DNA of 64,000 nucleotides from Caldilineaceae bacterium (GCA_019637645.1 JAHBVH010000006.1:62001-126000), one strand, 5' to 3'; counted from the stretch's first letter, positions 34,674 to 44,745 are shown. Notes: generated by a model not told the origin, from the sequence alone. Translations and numbers: made by a program.

Positions 34674-36566
34674 ATGAACGTACTGACCATCTCCAACCTC
34701 TCCAAACAGTATAGTGAACGCCTTCTTTTTGATGGTGCCAATCTGGTCATCAATGAAGGGGACCGCATTGGGCTGATCGGCGTCAACGGCAGTGGCAAGA
34801 GTACCCTGCTGCGGTTGGCGGCTGGCCTCGAAACCCCCGATGGCGGCAGTGTAACGAGTTGGGGCCATGTACGGGTTGAGTATTTGGCACAAGAACCACG
34901 CCTGGACGATGCCTTGACCGTGCTCCAAACCATCTTCTATAGCGAATCGGAGCAGATGCAACTGCTGCGTGACTATGAAGAAACGAGCCATGCACTCCAG
35001 CTAGACCCAGACAACGATGCGCTCCAAACTCGCCTAGTTATCCTCAGCGCCGAACTGGATCGCACCGCGGGTTGGGCTGCCGAGGCTAATGCGAAAACCA
35101 TCCTTACTCAACTCGGGATTACCGATTTTGCCGCCAAAGTCGGCACACTCAGTGGTGGTCAACGGAAACGCGTCGCCTTGGCCCGCGCCCTGATCGATCG
35201 TGCGGACCTCCTCATTCTGGATGAACCAACCAACCATATTGACGCGGAAACGGTTGCCTGGCTCGAAAGCTATCTCGCCACCACGCCCGGCGCGCTGCTC
35301 ATGGTCACCCATGATCGCTACTTTCTTGACCATGTCGTGAATCGCATTGTCGAGTTGGATCGGCGGCAGTTGGTCAGCTACGTCGGCAACTATACGAAGT
35401 ATCTTGAGGATCATGAAGCGCGGCATGAGCGGTTGGCCAACGCCGAAGCCAAACGGCAACAGATGATTCGCCGTGAATTGGAGTGGTTGCGCCGGGGCGC
35501 CATGGCCCGCAGCACCAAACAGAAAGCCCGTGTTCAGCGCGCCGAAGAACTGATGAAAATTCGCTATGATAGCGGCGAAGATCGGGTATCGATCACCCTG
35601 GCAGGACGCCGATTGGGCAACAGCGTATTAGAAGCCAAAGGGCTCACCAAACGGTACCAAGACAAAGTGATTCTGGATCAGGTGGATTTTGCCCTAGAAC
35701 CAGGGGATCGGATTGGGCTCCTTGGGCCGAATGGCGCGGGGAAAAGTACGTTGCTCGATATTCTAGCGGGCAAACTTGCTGCCGACGCAGGCAGTGTTAC
35801 CTGGGGCGACACGGTGCAGGTTGCCTACTATGATCAACGCAGTGCCGACCTCCAAGATCAAATGCGGCTCATTGAGTTTATTGAAAAGGAAGCACCCCTC
35901 ATCCGCACCAAGGACGGGGAACGCGTGGAAGCAGCGCACATGCTGGAGTGGTTTCTCTTTCCGCGTGCCATGCAATATGGGCGGATTGGCAACCTCAGTG
36001 GTGGCGAACGGCGGCGGCTCTATCTCTTGCGCACCCTTATTCATCAGCCCAATGTCCTCATTTTGGACGAGCCAACCAACGATCTCGACATCCAGACGCT
36101 GGGCGTGTTAGAAGAATTTATCGACTATTTCCAAGGCTGCTTAGTGGTCGTCAGCCATGATCGCTACTTTTTGGATCGCACCGTTGACTATCTTATCCCC
36201 GTGGAAAATGGCAAACTAGGGGGGCGCTATCCAACCCCCTACGCAACCTATCTGCGCCTCCGCGCCGAAGAAGAGCAGGCCGCCCAACCAGCCGTAGCAT
36301 CGGTCAAAACAGCAGCGCCACCAACGCCCAAGCCGCCCCCCACGAGTCGGAAGCTGAGCTGGAAAGAACAACGCGAGCTAGCAACGTTGGAGCAGGCAAT
36401 TGCCCAATTAGAAACAAACAAAGCAACCCTTACCGCAGCGATCAATGCTGGCAGCAGTGACTATCAACGGCTCCAAGCCATGGGCGACGAGTTGGCCGAC
36501 CTTGATACTCAACTCGAAACGATCCTAGAACGCTGGTATATCTTAGCCGAACTAGCCGATGCCTAA
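34674..36566 (+). CDS. ABC-F family ATPase, Uup-like
   Basis: Soluble protein with two ABC domains and no membrane part. Domain 1 has GVNGSGKST, LSGGQRKRVALARAL and LLILDEPTNHID. Domain 2 has GPNGAGKST, LSGGERRRLYLLRTL and VLILDEPTNDLD. Between them lies the ABC-F linker with the EWLRRGAMARSTKQKARVQRA helical segment. A Pro-rich stretch then leads to a C-terminal coiled coil (~570-631; WKEQRELATLEQAIAQLE) as in Uup, which binds branched DNA. ABC-F proteins act on ribosomes; Uup also affects transposon excision. Length (631) fits Uup. Confidence 0.92.
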   Translation: MNVLTISNLSKQYSERLLFDGANLVINEGDRIGLIGVNGSGKSTLLRLAAGLETPDGGSVTSWGHVRVEYLAQEPRLDDALTVLQTIFYSESEQMQLLRDYEETSHALQLDPDNDALQTRLVILSAELDRTAGWAAEANAKTILTQLGITDFAAKVGTLSGGQRKRVALARALIDRADLLILDEPTNHIDAETVAWLESYLATTPGALLMVTHDRYFLDHVVNRIVELDRRQLVSYVGNYTKYLEDHEARHERLANAEAKRQQMIRRELEWLRRGAMARSTKQKARVQRAEELMKIRYDSGEDRVSITLAGRRLGNSVLEAKGLTKRYQDKVILDQVDFALEPGDRIGLLGPNGAGKSTLLDILAGKLAADAGSVTWGDTVQVAYYDQRSADLQDQMRLIEFIEKEAPLIRTKDGERVEAAHMLEWFLFPRAMQYGRIGNLSGGERRRLYLLRTLIHQPNVLILDEPTNDLDIQTLGVLEEFIDYFQGCLVVVSHDRYFLDRTVDYLIPVENGKLGGRYPTPYATYLRLRAEEEQAAQPAVASVKTAAPPTPKPPPTSRKLSWKEQRELATLEQAIAQLETNKATLTAAINAGSSDYQRLQAMGDELADLDTQLETILERWYILAELADA

Positions 36567-36712
36567 AACCAGGAGGATGTACCATCCTTCACCCCATCAA
36601 CGAGCCCTCCCGTTCTTCTTACCATAACGGCCAGCGCAACCCGCCCTTGATAGGCGCGCCCGAAGGTCAGTGTGCAACGTCATGATCACTAGTTGACGAA
36701 TGACGAAGAACT

Positions 36713-36782
36713 TATCCTGAAATTGGTTGTGGTTCCCGTCAAGCCTGCCGTAGCGCGAGGCGGTCACAGAAATTTCAGGATA
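36713..36782. promoter_or_regulatory. Spaced inverted repeat upstream of the XRE-STAND regulator
   Basis: TATCCTGAAATT (36713-36724) and its exact complement (36771-36782) are separated by 46 nt, and the second arm ends 33 nt before the ATG. This could be a pair of operator half-sites for autoregulation, or a large stem. A smaller AGGATG/CATCCT hairpin lies at 36574-36588, just after the ABC-F stop. The gap (249 nt) has no gene. Confidence 0.4.
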
Positions 36783-36815
36783 GATACTAAGTATGCTGGA
36801 TGAAAGAAGTATTGC

Positions 36816-39434
36816 ATGAGTCTATCGGCCCCTACGTTTGGTGAGTTGTTACGCCAAGTACGGCGGCGCGCTGGACTGACCCAAGGGGAATTTGCGCAGC
36901 GCGTTGGCTTTAGTGTGGCGCAAATTTCCCGGTTGGAAAAAGATGAACGCCTGCCCGACCTCAACACCGTGGCCGAAAAGTTTTTACCAGCCCTCACCCT
37001 CGACGATGAGCCACGGTTAGCGCAACGGTTGCTCACTCTGGCCGCCGCGGCGCGCGGCGAACGGCGCGCGCCACCAAGCTGGCCTCAGCCAAGCGCGCAG
37101 ACGGTATTGCCAGCCACGCTCCTCGAAAGTAATTCCCATCTACCAGCAAACCTGCTGCCTTTGGTTGGCCGCGAACAGGACGTAGCCGTGGTCAGCAAAC
37201 GGATTCTCGACGCGCCAAGTCGGCTCTTGACCCTGCTCGGAGCACCAGGCGTGGGTAAAACCCAACTAGCCATCACCGTCGCCACCAAGGTACAGCTGCT
37301 CTTTGCCGATGGGGCCCACTTTGTTCCCCTGGCCGCCGTCACCAACGCGGACCATGTACCCTCGGCCATCATGGCCGCCATCGGCTTCGCGCCAACCACC
37401 CCCAAAGCGCCACGTACCCAGCTGCTTGAACAACTACGGCGCAAAAATGCGCTCTTGGTCCTAGACAATTTTGAACAGGTGGATACCGCTGCGCCTTGGC
37501 TGGCAGAACTGCTAGGGGCCTGCCCCGGCATCCACCTTCTGGTTACCAGCCAAACGCCACTGCGACTGCGGATTGAACAGCGGCAACCCGTCCAGCCATT
37601 GACGCCGACGGCAGCCGTTGCGCTATTTTTACAACGGGCGCAGGCCATTGACCCCAGCTTCGCCCCCACCGAAACCGTCGTCGCGACCATCACGACGATC
37701 TGTCTACACCTGGATTGTCTACCGTTGGCAATAGAATTAGTGGCTGCTCATGTAGAGCAATTTACGCCCGACCAACTATTGACCCGTTTACGCGATCAAG
37801 GGCTCGATCTACTCGCCGATGGTCCCCGCGATCTACCTGCCCATCAACGGACCTTGCGTAACGCAATCCACCGCAGCTATGCCTTGTTGCCGCAAGAAGA
37901 TCAGCAACTCTTTCGTCAACTTAGCCTCTTTGTAGGCGGCTGTACATTGGCAGCCCTCCACGCGGTATATCACGGCACCGCCAACCAGACCCAACCAGTC
38001 GACCCAGCCTTGCTGCGCAGCTTACGCCGCCTCATCCGCAGAAGTTTGGTCCAAAGCCAGACGCTAGTCAACAACAGCGACAGCAAAGCAGTCCCAGAGC
38101 GCTTTCGCTTACTGACGACGCTTGGTGCCTATGCCACCGAGCAGCGGCTAGCGGCTGGTGAAGACGCCGCCGCGCGGCAGCGGCATGCCACCTATTATCT
38201 CGCCTTGGCCCAGCAAGCGGCGCAAGAGATGCAAGGTCCGGCCAAGAAGGCATGGCTCGCACAGCTAACGACAGAGCATGACAACTTGCGCGCGGCGCTA
38301 GCTTGGGCGTTACGCCATGCCCCGTCGCTCGCGCTCCAACTCGTGGACGCACTGAGCGACTTTTGGGCTACGCGTGGGCATGACTATGAAGCACGGCAAT
38401 GGCTGCAACAAGCGTTGCAAGCTCACCCGATACCAACGATCACGCGTGCGCACGTCCTGCTAACCGCTGCCAACTTGGCGCGCCGCCAGGCTGATTATGC
38501 AGCCGCCCAACAGGCAGTAAACGAAAGCCTTGCGATCTCTCAACAGCTTGAATTTGTAGCGGGCTTGGCCCAAGCCTGGCGCGAGGCCGGGTGGATCGAA
38601 TATGATCTACACCATAAACAGATCACCCTTGAACACTTTCACGCCAGCCTTGCCCTGTATCGCCAGCTAGACGATAAAAAAGGCATCGCGAATCTGCTGC
38701 TCTGTTTGGGCCATGTGTTGGTGGGTCAACCAGCCCATGCCCAAGAGCTAGCGCGCTATCTAGCGGAGAGTTTGGCGCTCTATCGTGCCTTGGGCCACCG
38801 TGAAGGTCTCGCCAACGTCCTCCAATTACAGGGCGAAATTGATCTGATGGCCGGACACTATGCCGTTGCCGAACAATGCTTCCAGGAAGTCTTACGGCTC
38901 TGGCGCGATCTCAACGATAAATTGCGGATTGCTTGGGCTGTCGCGCTCGTCGGGGAGGCGGCTTGGCACCAAAATCAACTGGCAACAGCACAGGAATGTT
39001 ATCAAGAGGCGTATCAAATTTTTTGTGAGCTTGGTAATAAAGATGGGTGCGCCATTTTATGTCACCACCAAGGGCAGGTGGCGCGTCGTCAAGGCATGCT
39101 TGAACATGCACGCCAACGCTATCGAGAAGCCTTAGCCCTTAGTCAGCTTTTACACAATCAACACATGATCGGGCGCAGCTTGGCCGGTCTTGGTGGCGTT
39201 GCCTTCGCCATGCATAGGGCCGATACCGCCGCAATCTTATGCAGCAGCGCCCAGGCGATCTTCGCCCACTTGCCGCCCTTCCTCGCGCCAGCCGACCAAG
39301 CCGAATTGGATCAATTACACGAGCAGACACGCTATGCCCTTGGCGAAATAGCTTTTGCCCAATGCTGGCAAGCAGGCCAACAGATGACGGTCGCTGAAGC
39401 CGTGACGGTAGCGGAAACCCTTGATAAATCATGA
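36816..39434 (+). CDS. XRE-family STAND NTPase regulator with TPR array
   Basis: 872-residue signal-integrating regulator. Residues ~8-60 are a Cro/C1 helix-turn-helix (LTQGEFAQRVGFSVAQISRLEKDERLPDL). Residues ~110-400 are an NB-ARC-like ATPase starting LVGREQDV with P-loop GAPGVGKTQ, Walker B ALLVLDNFEQV and the LLVTSQTPLRL sensor segment. From ~500 to 850 are tetratricopeptide-like repeats (e.g. GLAQAWREAGWIEYDLHHK, ANVLQLQGEIDLMAGHY). Such proteins are ATP-dependent switches controlling unknown genes. Spaced dyad sequences lie upstream. Confidence 0.88.
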   Translation: MSLSAPTFGELLRQVRRRAGLTQGEFAQRVGFSVAQISRLEKDERLPDLNTVAEKFLPALTLDDEPRLAQRLLTLAAAARGERRAPPSWPQPSAQTVLPATLLESNSHLPANLLPLVGREQDVAVVSKRILDAPSRLLTLLGAPGVGKTQLAITVATKVQLLFADGAHFVPLAAVTNADHVPSAIMAAIGFAPTTPKAPRTQLLEQLRRKNALLVLDNFEQVDTAAPWLAELLGACPGIHLLVTSQTPLRLRIEQRQPVQPLTPTAAVALFLQRAQAIDPSFAPTETVVATITTICLHLDCLPLAIELVAAHVEQFTPDQLLTRLRDQGLDLLADGPRDLPAHQRTLRNAIHRSYALLPQEDQQLFRQLSLFVGGCTLAALHAVYHGTANQTQPVDPALLRSLRRLIRRSLVQSQTLVNNSDSKAVPERFRLLTTLGAYATEQRLAAGEDAAARQRHATYYLALAQQAAQEMQGPAKKAWLAQLTTEHDNLRAALAWALRHAPSLALQLVDALSDFWATRGHDYEARQWLQQALQAHPIPTITRAHVLLTAANLARRQADYAAAQQAVNESLAISQQLEFVAGLAQAWREAGWIEYDLHHKQITLEHFHASLALYRQLDDKKGIANLLLCLGHVLVGQPAHAQELARYLAESLALYRALGHREGLANVLQLQGEIDLMAGHYAVAEQCFQEVLRLWRDLNDKLRIAWAVALVGEAAWHQNQLATAQECYQEAYQIFCELGNKDGCAILCHHQGQVARRQGMLEHARQRYREALALSQLLHNQHMIGRSLAGLGGVAFAMHRADTAAILCSSAQAIFAHLPPFLAPADQAELDQLHEQTRYALGEIAFAQCWQAGQQMTVAEAVTVAETLDKS

Positions 39435-39471
39435 TCCATCAAGCTTACACAAGCGACGCATTGCACCCGAA

Positions 39472-39504
39472 AGCCCTGTCAGGTTTACAAAACCTGACAG
39501 GGCT
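39472..39504. repeat. Palindromic CCTGTCAGG hairpin, partial copy of the nested element
   Basis: Perfect 15-bp arms (39472-39486 and 39490-39504) with loop ACA, 38 nt after the regulator's stop. Shortly after it comes TACGTAAGTCC, matching the right end of the 74-bp element, while a clear left end is missing. Confidence 0.75.
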
Positions 39505-39563
39505 GATACTACGTAAGTCCCACAACCATTCATCATTCACTATTTCAATTAGATGGAACCTTT

Positions 39564-40469
39564 GTGAACGAACTTTTCTCCATTTTTCTCAACATTCTAG
39601 GGCCGGTCTTTGTTTTGGTATTGATTGGCTATATCACCGGTCCGCGGTTAAAACTAGAGGCAAACACCCTCTCCCGCTTTGCCTACTACCTAGTTACCCC
39701 CGCGTTTACCTTTAACATCTTTAGCGCCGCGGAGATCCGTGCGGATCTGGCCCTGCGCATGGCGTTCTTTGTCGTTGTGGTGACGAGTGGGACAGTGCTT
39801 GCGGCTTGGTTGCTGGCGCGTGCCCTGCGCTGTTCGCCCCAAATGACGGCGGCCTATGTATTGGCCGCGGCCTTTGGCAATGTCGGTAATTTTGGCTTAC
39901 CGATAGTCCAATTTAAGCTGGGGGAGGGGGCCTTGGTCGCTGCCAGCTTTTATTTTTTGGTGCTCAACTTCTTTGGCTTTATCGTGGGGGTGACGGCGGC
40001 GACTTGGCACCAAGGGGCTGGCCTCCGTGCCATCGGCGCGGCCCTCAAGACCCCAGCGGTGTTGGCTGTGGTCCCGGCGATTCTGGTTAACGCGCTAGCG
40101 TTGCCTCTGCCAATTTTTGTCTCCCGCGCAGCCGGACTGCTTGCCAATGCCCTGATTCCTATTATGTTGGTGACGTTGGGCGTTCAACTAGCAGGCATGC
40201 GCCGCCCCAAGTGGAATCGCGATGTCATCGCGGCCAGCCTAGTCCGCTTGTTCGTGGGCCCAACGCTGGCCTTCGCCCTTGTTGGCCTTTTTGGCCTCAC
40301 CGGCATTGAACGGGGCGCAGGCATCCTCCAAGCGAGCATGCCTGTGGCCGTGTTGGCAGCCCTCATCGCGCTGGAGCATCGCCTCATGCCCGAATTTGTA
40401 ACGACCGTGGCGCTCTTTTCTACGTTAGCCAGCGCCGTGACCTTAACAGTGGTCTTATCCCTCTTATAA
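39564..40469 (+). CDS. AEC family transporter (auxin efflux carrier-like)
   Basis: 301-residue membrane permease with about ten hydrophobic helices, in the two five-helix repeats of this family. Starts GTG at 39564 with a weak GGA upstream. Characteristic parts are the GYITGPRLKLEANTLSRFAYYLVTPAFTFN N terminus, AFGNVGNFGLPIVQFKLGEGALVAA with the crossover Asn/Pro, and the QASMPVAVLAALIALEH segment. Bacterial members export small organic anions such as malate; substrate unknown. Convergent with the lamin-tail-domain gene (28-nt gap, no clear terminator). Confidence 0.9.
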   Translation: MNELFSIFLNILGPVFVLVLIGYITGPRLKLEANTLSRFAYYLVTPAFTFNIFSAAEIRADLALRMAFFVVVVTSGTVLAAWLLARALRCSPQMTAAYVLAAAFGNVGNFGLPIVQFKLGEGALVAASFYFLVLNFFGFIVGVTAATWHQGAGLRAIGAALKTPAVLAVVPAILVNALALPLPIFVSRAAGLLANALIPIMLVTLGVQLAGMRRPKWNRDVIAASLVRLFVGPTLAFALVGLFGLTGIERGAGILQASMPVAVLAALIALEHRLMPEFVTTVALFSTLASAVTLTVVLSLL

Positions 40470-40497
40470 AAAGAACGAAGGCAAGGCGCAGAAGTTG

Positions 40498-43400
40498 TTA
40501 TGGCTTCAATTCAACTAGATCGTGCGGGTAGCGCACCAAGATGCGATAGCCACCGTTCCACGGCGCTTCGCGGGCAAATTGGCTGACGATCCCCGTCACC
40601 CGCCACTGTTCACCGCGGTTGACATAAGGACGTCGCCAATCCAGGCTGCTGCGGACAGTTACGCGCACCGCTTCCGCGGTCGGCTGCGTGGGATCAATGA
40701 GGTAAATACTATCCCCTTGCCAGCCGCTAACCGTGCCGGTAAAGGTAACAAGCCGCCCTTCCAAGGACTCGCCAATCTCAGAAACAGTCACCGTCAACGG
40801 CTGGAGGGGAAGACCAATGGTCAAGTGCCCAATCTGGTCGGGCGTGTCCAGTTGCAGTTCCATTTCGCCCCGAAACGAACGGAGCAGACCCCGCGCAACG
40901 ATCCGATCCCCTTCGGCGAGCGAGGGGAACTCGCCACGGCGGAGATAGATGTTGATCCCAATCCCCGCCAACGGGCCATGAGCGGCATCCGGCACAGGGT
41001 CAGCGACGTAGATGGTGGCATTATACAATCCTGGTGGCGCGGTGACCACGGCGCGAAATTCCACCCATTGCTCTAAACCAGCCAACTTGGATTGGGCAAT
41101 CGAGCCCGGTGGGCCGCCCGCTTGGCCGTGCGTTGGGTCCAACCGCACCGGTGGCGGTCCAGCCACCGCGGTGCCACTGTCATCCGCTTGATCATCGTCG
41201 TCGCTGTCACTCCCATGGTTGTTGTTGCCACCCTGCTCACGATCATCATCATCCCCAGCGGCTTGATTCGCATGCCCAGGCGTCGCCGTCCCCTCTTGCC
41301 AAGCACCGCCTTCAGGCAGACGGCTTAAGGAACGGCCTCGGCGTGGGCTTTGCGCCCAGCCAATCTGGTCGATTTCCTCACCAGCCGGATTGAGTAAACG
41401 AATATGATCATCCGTATTATTCAAGTTGAGCTTTGTTTCGCTACGCCGGAGCAACAGCCAACTGCGCCCCCCGATATAGCGACCGGGGCCAAAGGTAAAG
41501 CGGCGACTCACAGCTAGATCACCTGCGGCATCACTGAGTTGCCACCCAACCAAGGAAACCGGATGGTCGTTGGGGTTATAAAGCTCGATGTACTCATCAT
41601 CGCTGTTGATCGCACCATCATGGTTGTGATCTGCCCCTGGTGCAGGCAACACCTCATTAAGCAAGACAGCTTCGCCCCCATTGGTAGGCAGTACATAAAA
41701 GGGGGCAGTCACCGCAAAGTCACCATCGGCTTGGGTTGCCACGGCATAGAGAAAGCTATTCGGCACCGTGGCTAACGTTACACGCCAACGACCATTCGCC
41801 ATGGGGGTCGCCAACTGGTGGATCGGTTTGTCATCCTGCCAGATCGCCACCCCAGCGACTTCGCCCTGGCTGTCGCCATAATCGAGATCCAGGATCACCG
41901 CGTTCTCGGCCACCAACGTTGTCCCCATCCAGTGGCGACTCCCATCAGGCCGTTGCGCACGGAGGGTCAACCAGAGCCCTGGCGTGCTTGTCACCCAGCC
42001 GCGCCGCGCGGCCATCGCTTCTTGAAGCGCACCGGCATTGACAGCAGTCACGGCTAGGCCAGTGTACCGATTGGTGGGTGCCACAACGCCAGGGAGGGCT
42101 GGGGCTGCGTTTCCCACGGGGAGCAGGGGGGCTGCCGCCGCAAACCAGGCTTGGTAGAGCGCGGCCAAAGTATCTGGCGCGCTTACTTGGTCCGCTGCCA
42201 GCAACGCCAGACGGGCATGGGCCGGTGGCTGGCGACCTTGCCATTGGGCAGTCGTTGCCGTGGCATCAAGATAGGCCAACAACGCGGCTTGGTCAGCAAT
42301 GGGCTCGGAGGCCCCGTTATAGACGAGGATCCGTTCCCCTGCTGCGCCCAACCAACGCCAAGCTGGCAGGGCCACCAACGTTGGCGGCACTTGCCACGGC
42401 TCAATGGTGATCGGATCGGCCACGGCCAGAAAATGAAATCCCTGTGTCGCGGCAGCCGCTAACAGATAGTGTGGCGGCGCACTGCCATCGCCAAAAATAC
42501 TCGATGCACCTACGCTACCCCAAACCAAGGATAGCCCATCCTCAGCCTGAGGGGCTGGAAGGGGGTTCGCGAGCGGCAAGGGAATCGCGGTCCAAGGATC
42601 AGGCGGCGCATAGAGAAAGCGATGACGCACCTCGCGCACGGCTGGAAAACGGGCGGGTGGCACCGCATGGAGGGACGCTCGGCTGGGCGATTTTAAGCTG
42701 CCACTCAACCCCAAGAGTGCAAAATTCCCCACCCCAAAGGCCACTGCATCGGCAACCTCGCCCGCTGGATTGAGGAGCACGATCTCATCGCCACTATCAT
42801 TTAGCGCTAATTCACCGTGCGCCAGATCGCGCCGCCGTGCCAGATCCGCAGTATCGGGATCGGTAGCGGTAAATTCGGCATGGGCGGGCTGCCCCCAGCG
42901 GTTGCGAAAGGCGCTGCCATCACGCGCCAACACCAACAGTTCACCGGCACCCAAAATGCGGCCCGTAGGCAGAGCATAGATCCCCTCACTTTTGCCCGGG
43001 AATTCGGCATCGCCAATGAGCCAGCCGCTAAGATCGAGAGAGGTGGTACTTGTGTTTTGCAGTACAATAAATTCTTCGTCGCTCCCGAGGTAGAAAACTT
43101 CATCAATTTGCAGCACACTCGGCTGGGTAGCAAGGGGCCAGGTGATGCTCGGGGTAGCAGTTGGCAACGGGGTTGTTGGTGGGGAAGTCGGCGTGGCAGG
43201 AACCGCAGGTGGTTGATAGGCAGCGCCTGGGGAGCCAGCATCCCCCAGCGACCCCGGCCAGGGAGCTTGGCTATTTTCCCACCCAGCAGGCACATCGATG
43301 GCTATTCGCTGGGCAGATGCCCCTGCTTTTACGCTTACGCTCGTGCCGTCTCCCCAAATCACGCGGTCAATTTCCGTGCCGTCGGGCGCAAAGATCACCA

Positions 43401-44745
43401 GCTCATCGGCGCTATTGGCCAGGACCAAATTTTGGTAGACATAGGCGGGCGTTACGCCACCGTTGAGGCTGGTCTCGCCCTGGCGCGCCAGCACCACATA
43501 TTGCCCCGGCTGAAGCCATACCGGCGACGCAACCGTATGCTGATCACTGCCCAGATCAGCAATGCGCCAACCGGCGAGGTTCACCGCCACCGTATCAGCA
43601 TTATAGAGTTCTAACCACTCTCCTTGCTCATCGGCCACGGCTTTGGGATCGGCCAAAAATTCGGTGATCAAGACGCGAGGCAACGGTGTACTCAGGGCAG
43701 CTACTGGCGGTATCAGCGTGGTCGCGGTAGCAGTCGGCAGCCAATCTTCGGTGGCTGTTGCGATTGGCGTTTCGCTAGGCAGCGCCGTGGGTATTTCTAC
43801 TACCGGTGCAATCGGCGTTGGAAGGCTTGTTGGGGAGGGAAGCAATTCGACCGCGGTGGGCAAGGGGAACAACGTGGGGAGCAACGTAGCGGTGGCTGTT
43901 ATGCTCAAGGCGATAGCACTGTCCAACTCGATGGGTGTCGGTTCGACTGGCGGTGGTATCGCAACCGTTGGGGTTATAGCAAGGGTAGCAGGCTCACTTA
44001 GGGGGCTTGTTGCGGTAATGGGCTCGGTAGTCACGGGCAGTGTAGCGGTGATCGGAAGCGGTGGTTCAGATAGGGTTGGTGCAGGCTCGGACAGGAGAGC
44101 AGCGGCAGAGGAGCAGGGGTTACTGGGTGTAGTACGATTACGCGGCAGCGGTGATAAGCGCTCAAAGTCCAGCGCGTTCTGCTGTTGGTCGATACAACCA
44201 CCAGCCAGCCGTAAGAGGGCGGTTGTGTTTGACAAGGCAGGTGCAGGGACAAGTTCCGCTTCATTGGCATTGCCATAGCCCACCAGATCGACTACGGTAC
44301 TATCCGTGGCGCTCAGAATCGGTGCCGTATTCATCACCAACGCCACCTTGCCGTCCGTGGCGCTCAAGCTCAGGTCGCCCACCACATCCGGCGCGGCCAA
44401 CGCGGTGTCGGCGTCACTCCCGCCATCACCGGCGGCTTGGCGAATGAGCAGATAGCCAAAGCCAGCAATGGTTACATCACCCAAAGGTGTCACCGCCCAA
44501 TGGCTACTCTCTTTGGCCGCGTATTGCACAGACCAACCGGCCAAGCTGATTGGCGCTGGTGCAGCATTAAAAAGTTCGATAAAGTCTGAATGAAGGGTCG
44601 CATCATGGTTGCCACCGCCGCCATAGATCTGGCTAATCCGCACAGAAGTAGGATTATTTTGGGCATCAACCGTGAGAACAGAGCGTAATAAGAGGAGGCT
44701 AACAAACGCGCAGCATCCAATGACCAAGCATTTTGATGATTGCAT
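40498..44745 (-). CDS. Very large exported protein with multiple lamin-tail domains, a PHP-like region and a C-terminal OB-like domain
   Basis: About 1415 residues with a signal peptide (hydrophobic ~8-25, ending VDAQ). Lamin-tail domains lie at roughly 30-190 (SDFIELFNAAPAPISLAGWSV), 350-470 (GEWLELYNADTVAVNLAGW), 540-670 (EEFIVLQNTSTTSLDLSGW) and 1025-1150 (DEYIELYNPNDHPVSLVGW). A Pro/Thr linker spans ~215-350. Residues ~700-920 resemble a degraded PHP phosphoesterase (SLVWGSVGASSIFGDG, FHFLAVADP). An acidic DDDD-rich stretch precedes a C-terminal OB-like region (~1220-1410, EGDRIVARGLLRSFRG). Start ATG 44745 follows GGAG; longer readings lack a signal. Function unknown. Confidence 0.8.
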   Translation of the reverse strand: MQSSKCLVIGCCAFVSLLLLRSVLTVDAQNNPTSVRISQIYGGGGNHDATLHSDFIELFNAAPAPISLAGWSVQYAAKESSHWAVTPLGDVTIAGFGYLLIRQAAGDGGSDADTALAAPDVVGDLSLSATDGKVALVMNTAPILSATDSTVVDLVGYGNANEAELVPAPALSNTTALLRLAGGCIDQQQNALDFERLSPLPRNRTTPSNPCSSAAALLSEPAPTLSEPPLPITATLPVTTEPITATSPLSEPATLAITPTVAIPPPVEPTPIELDSAIALSITATATLLPTLFPLPTAVELLPSPTSLPTPIAPVVEIPTALPSETPIATATEDWLPTATATTLIPPVAALSTPLPRVLITEFLADPKAVADEQGEWLELYNADTVAVNLAGWRIADLGSDQHTVASPVWLQPGQYVVLARQGETSLNGGVTPAYVYQNLVLANSADELVIFAPDGTEIDRVIWGDGTSVSVKAGASAQRIAIDVPAGWENSQAPWPGSLGDAGSPGAAYQPPAVPATPTSPPTTPLPTATPSITWPLATQPSVLQIDEVFYLGSDEEFIVLQNTSTTSLDLSGWLIGDAEFPGKSEGIYALPTGRILGAGELLVLARDGSAFRNRWGQPAHAEFTATDPDTADLARRRDLAHGELALNDSGDEIVLLNPAGEVADAVAFGVGNFALLGLSGSLKSPSRASLHAVPPARFPAVREVRHRFLYAPPDPWTAIPLPLANPLPAPQAEDGLSLVWGSVGASSIFGDGSAPPHYLLAAAATQGFHFLAVADPITIEPWQVPPTLVALPAWRWLGAAGERILVYNGASEPIADQAALLAYLDATATTAQWQGRQPPAHARLALLAADQVSAPDTLAALYQAWFAAAAPLLPVGNAAPALPGVVAPTNRYTGLAVTAVNAGALQEAMAARRGWVTSTPGLWLTLRAQRPDGSRHWMGTTLVAENAVILDLDYGDSQGEVAGVAIWQDDKPIHQLATPMANGRWRVTLATVPNSFLYAVATQADGDFAVTAPFYVLPTNGGEAVLLNEVLPAPGADHNHDGAINSDDEYIELYNPNDHPVSLVGWQLSDAAGDLAVSRRFTFGPGRYIGGRSWLLLRRSETKLNLNNTDDHIRLLNPAGEEIDQIGWAQSPRRGRSLSRLPEGGAWQEGTATPGHANQAAGDDDDREQGGNNNHGSDSDDDDQADDSGTAVAGPPPVRLDPTHGQAGGPPGSIAQSKLAGLEQWVEFRAVVTAPPGLYNATIYVADPVPDAAHGPLAGIGINIYLRRGEFPSLAEGDRIVARGLLRSFRGEMELQLDTPDQIGHLTIGLPLQPLTVTVSEIGESLEGRLVTFTGTVSGWQGDSIYLIDPTQPTAEAVRVTVRSSLDWRRPYVNRGEQWRVTGIVSQFAREAPWNGGYRILVRYPHDLVELKP

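Noticed and set aside
42817..43614. Open frame antisense to the lamin-tail gene (265 codons)
   Set aside because: It overlaps a conserved domain on the opposite strand, has no ribosome-binding site and its translation looks like a frame shadow.
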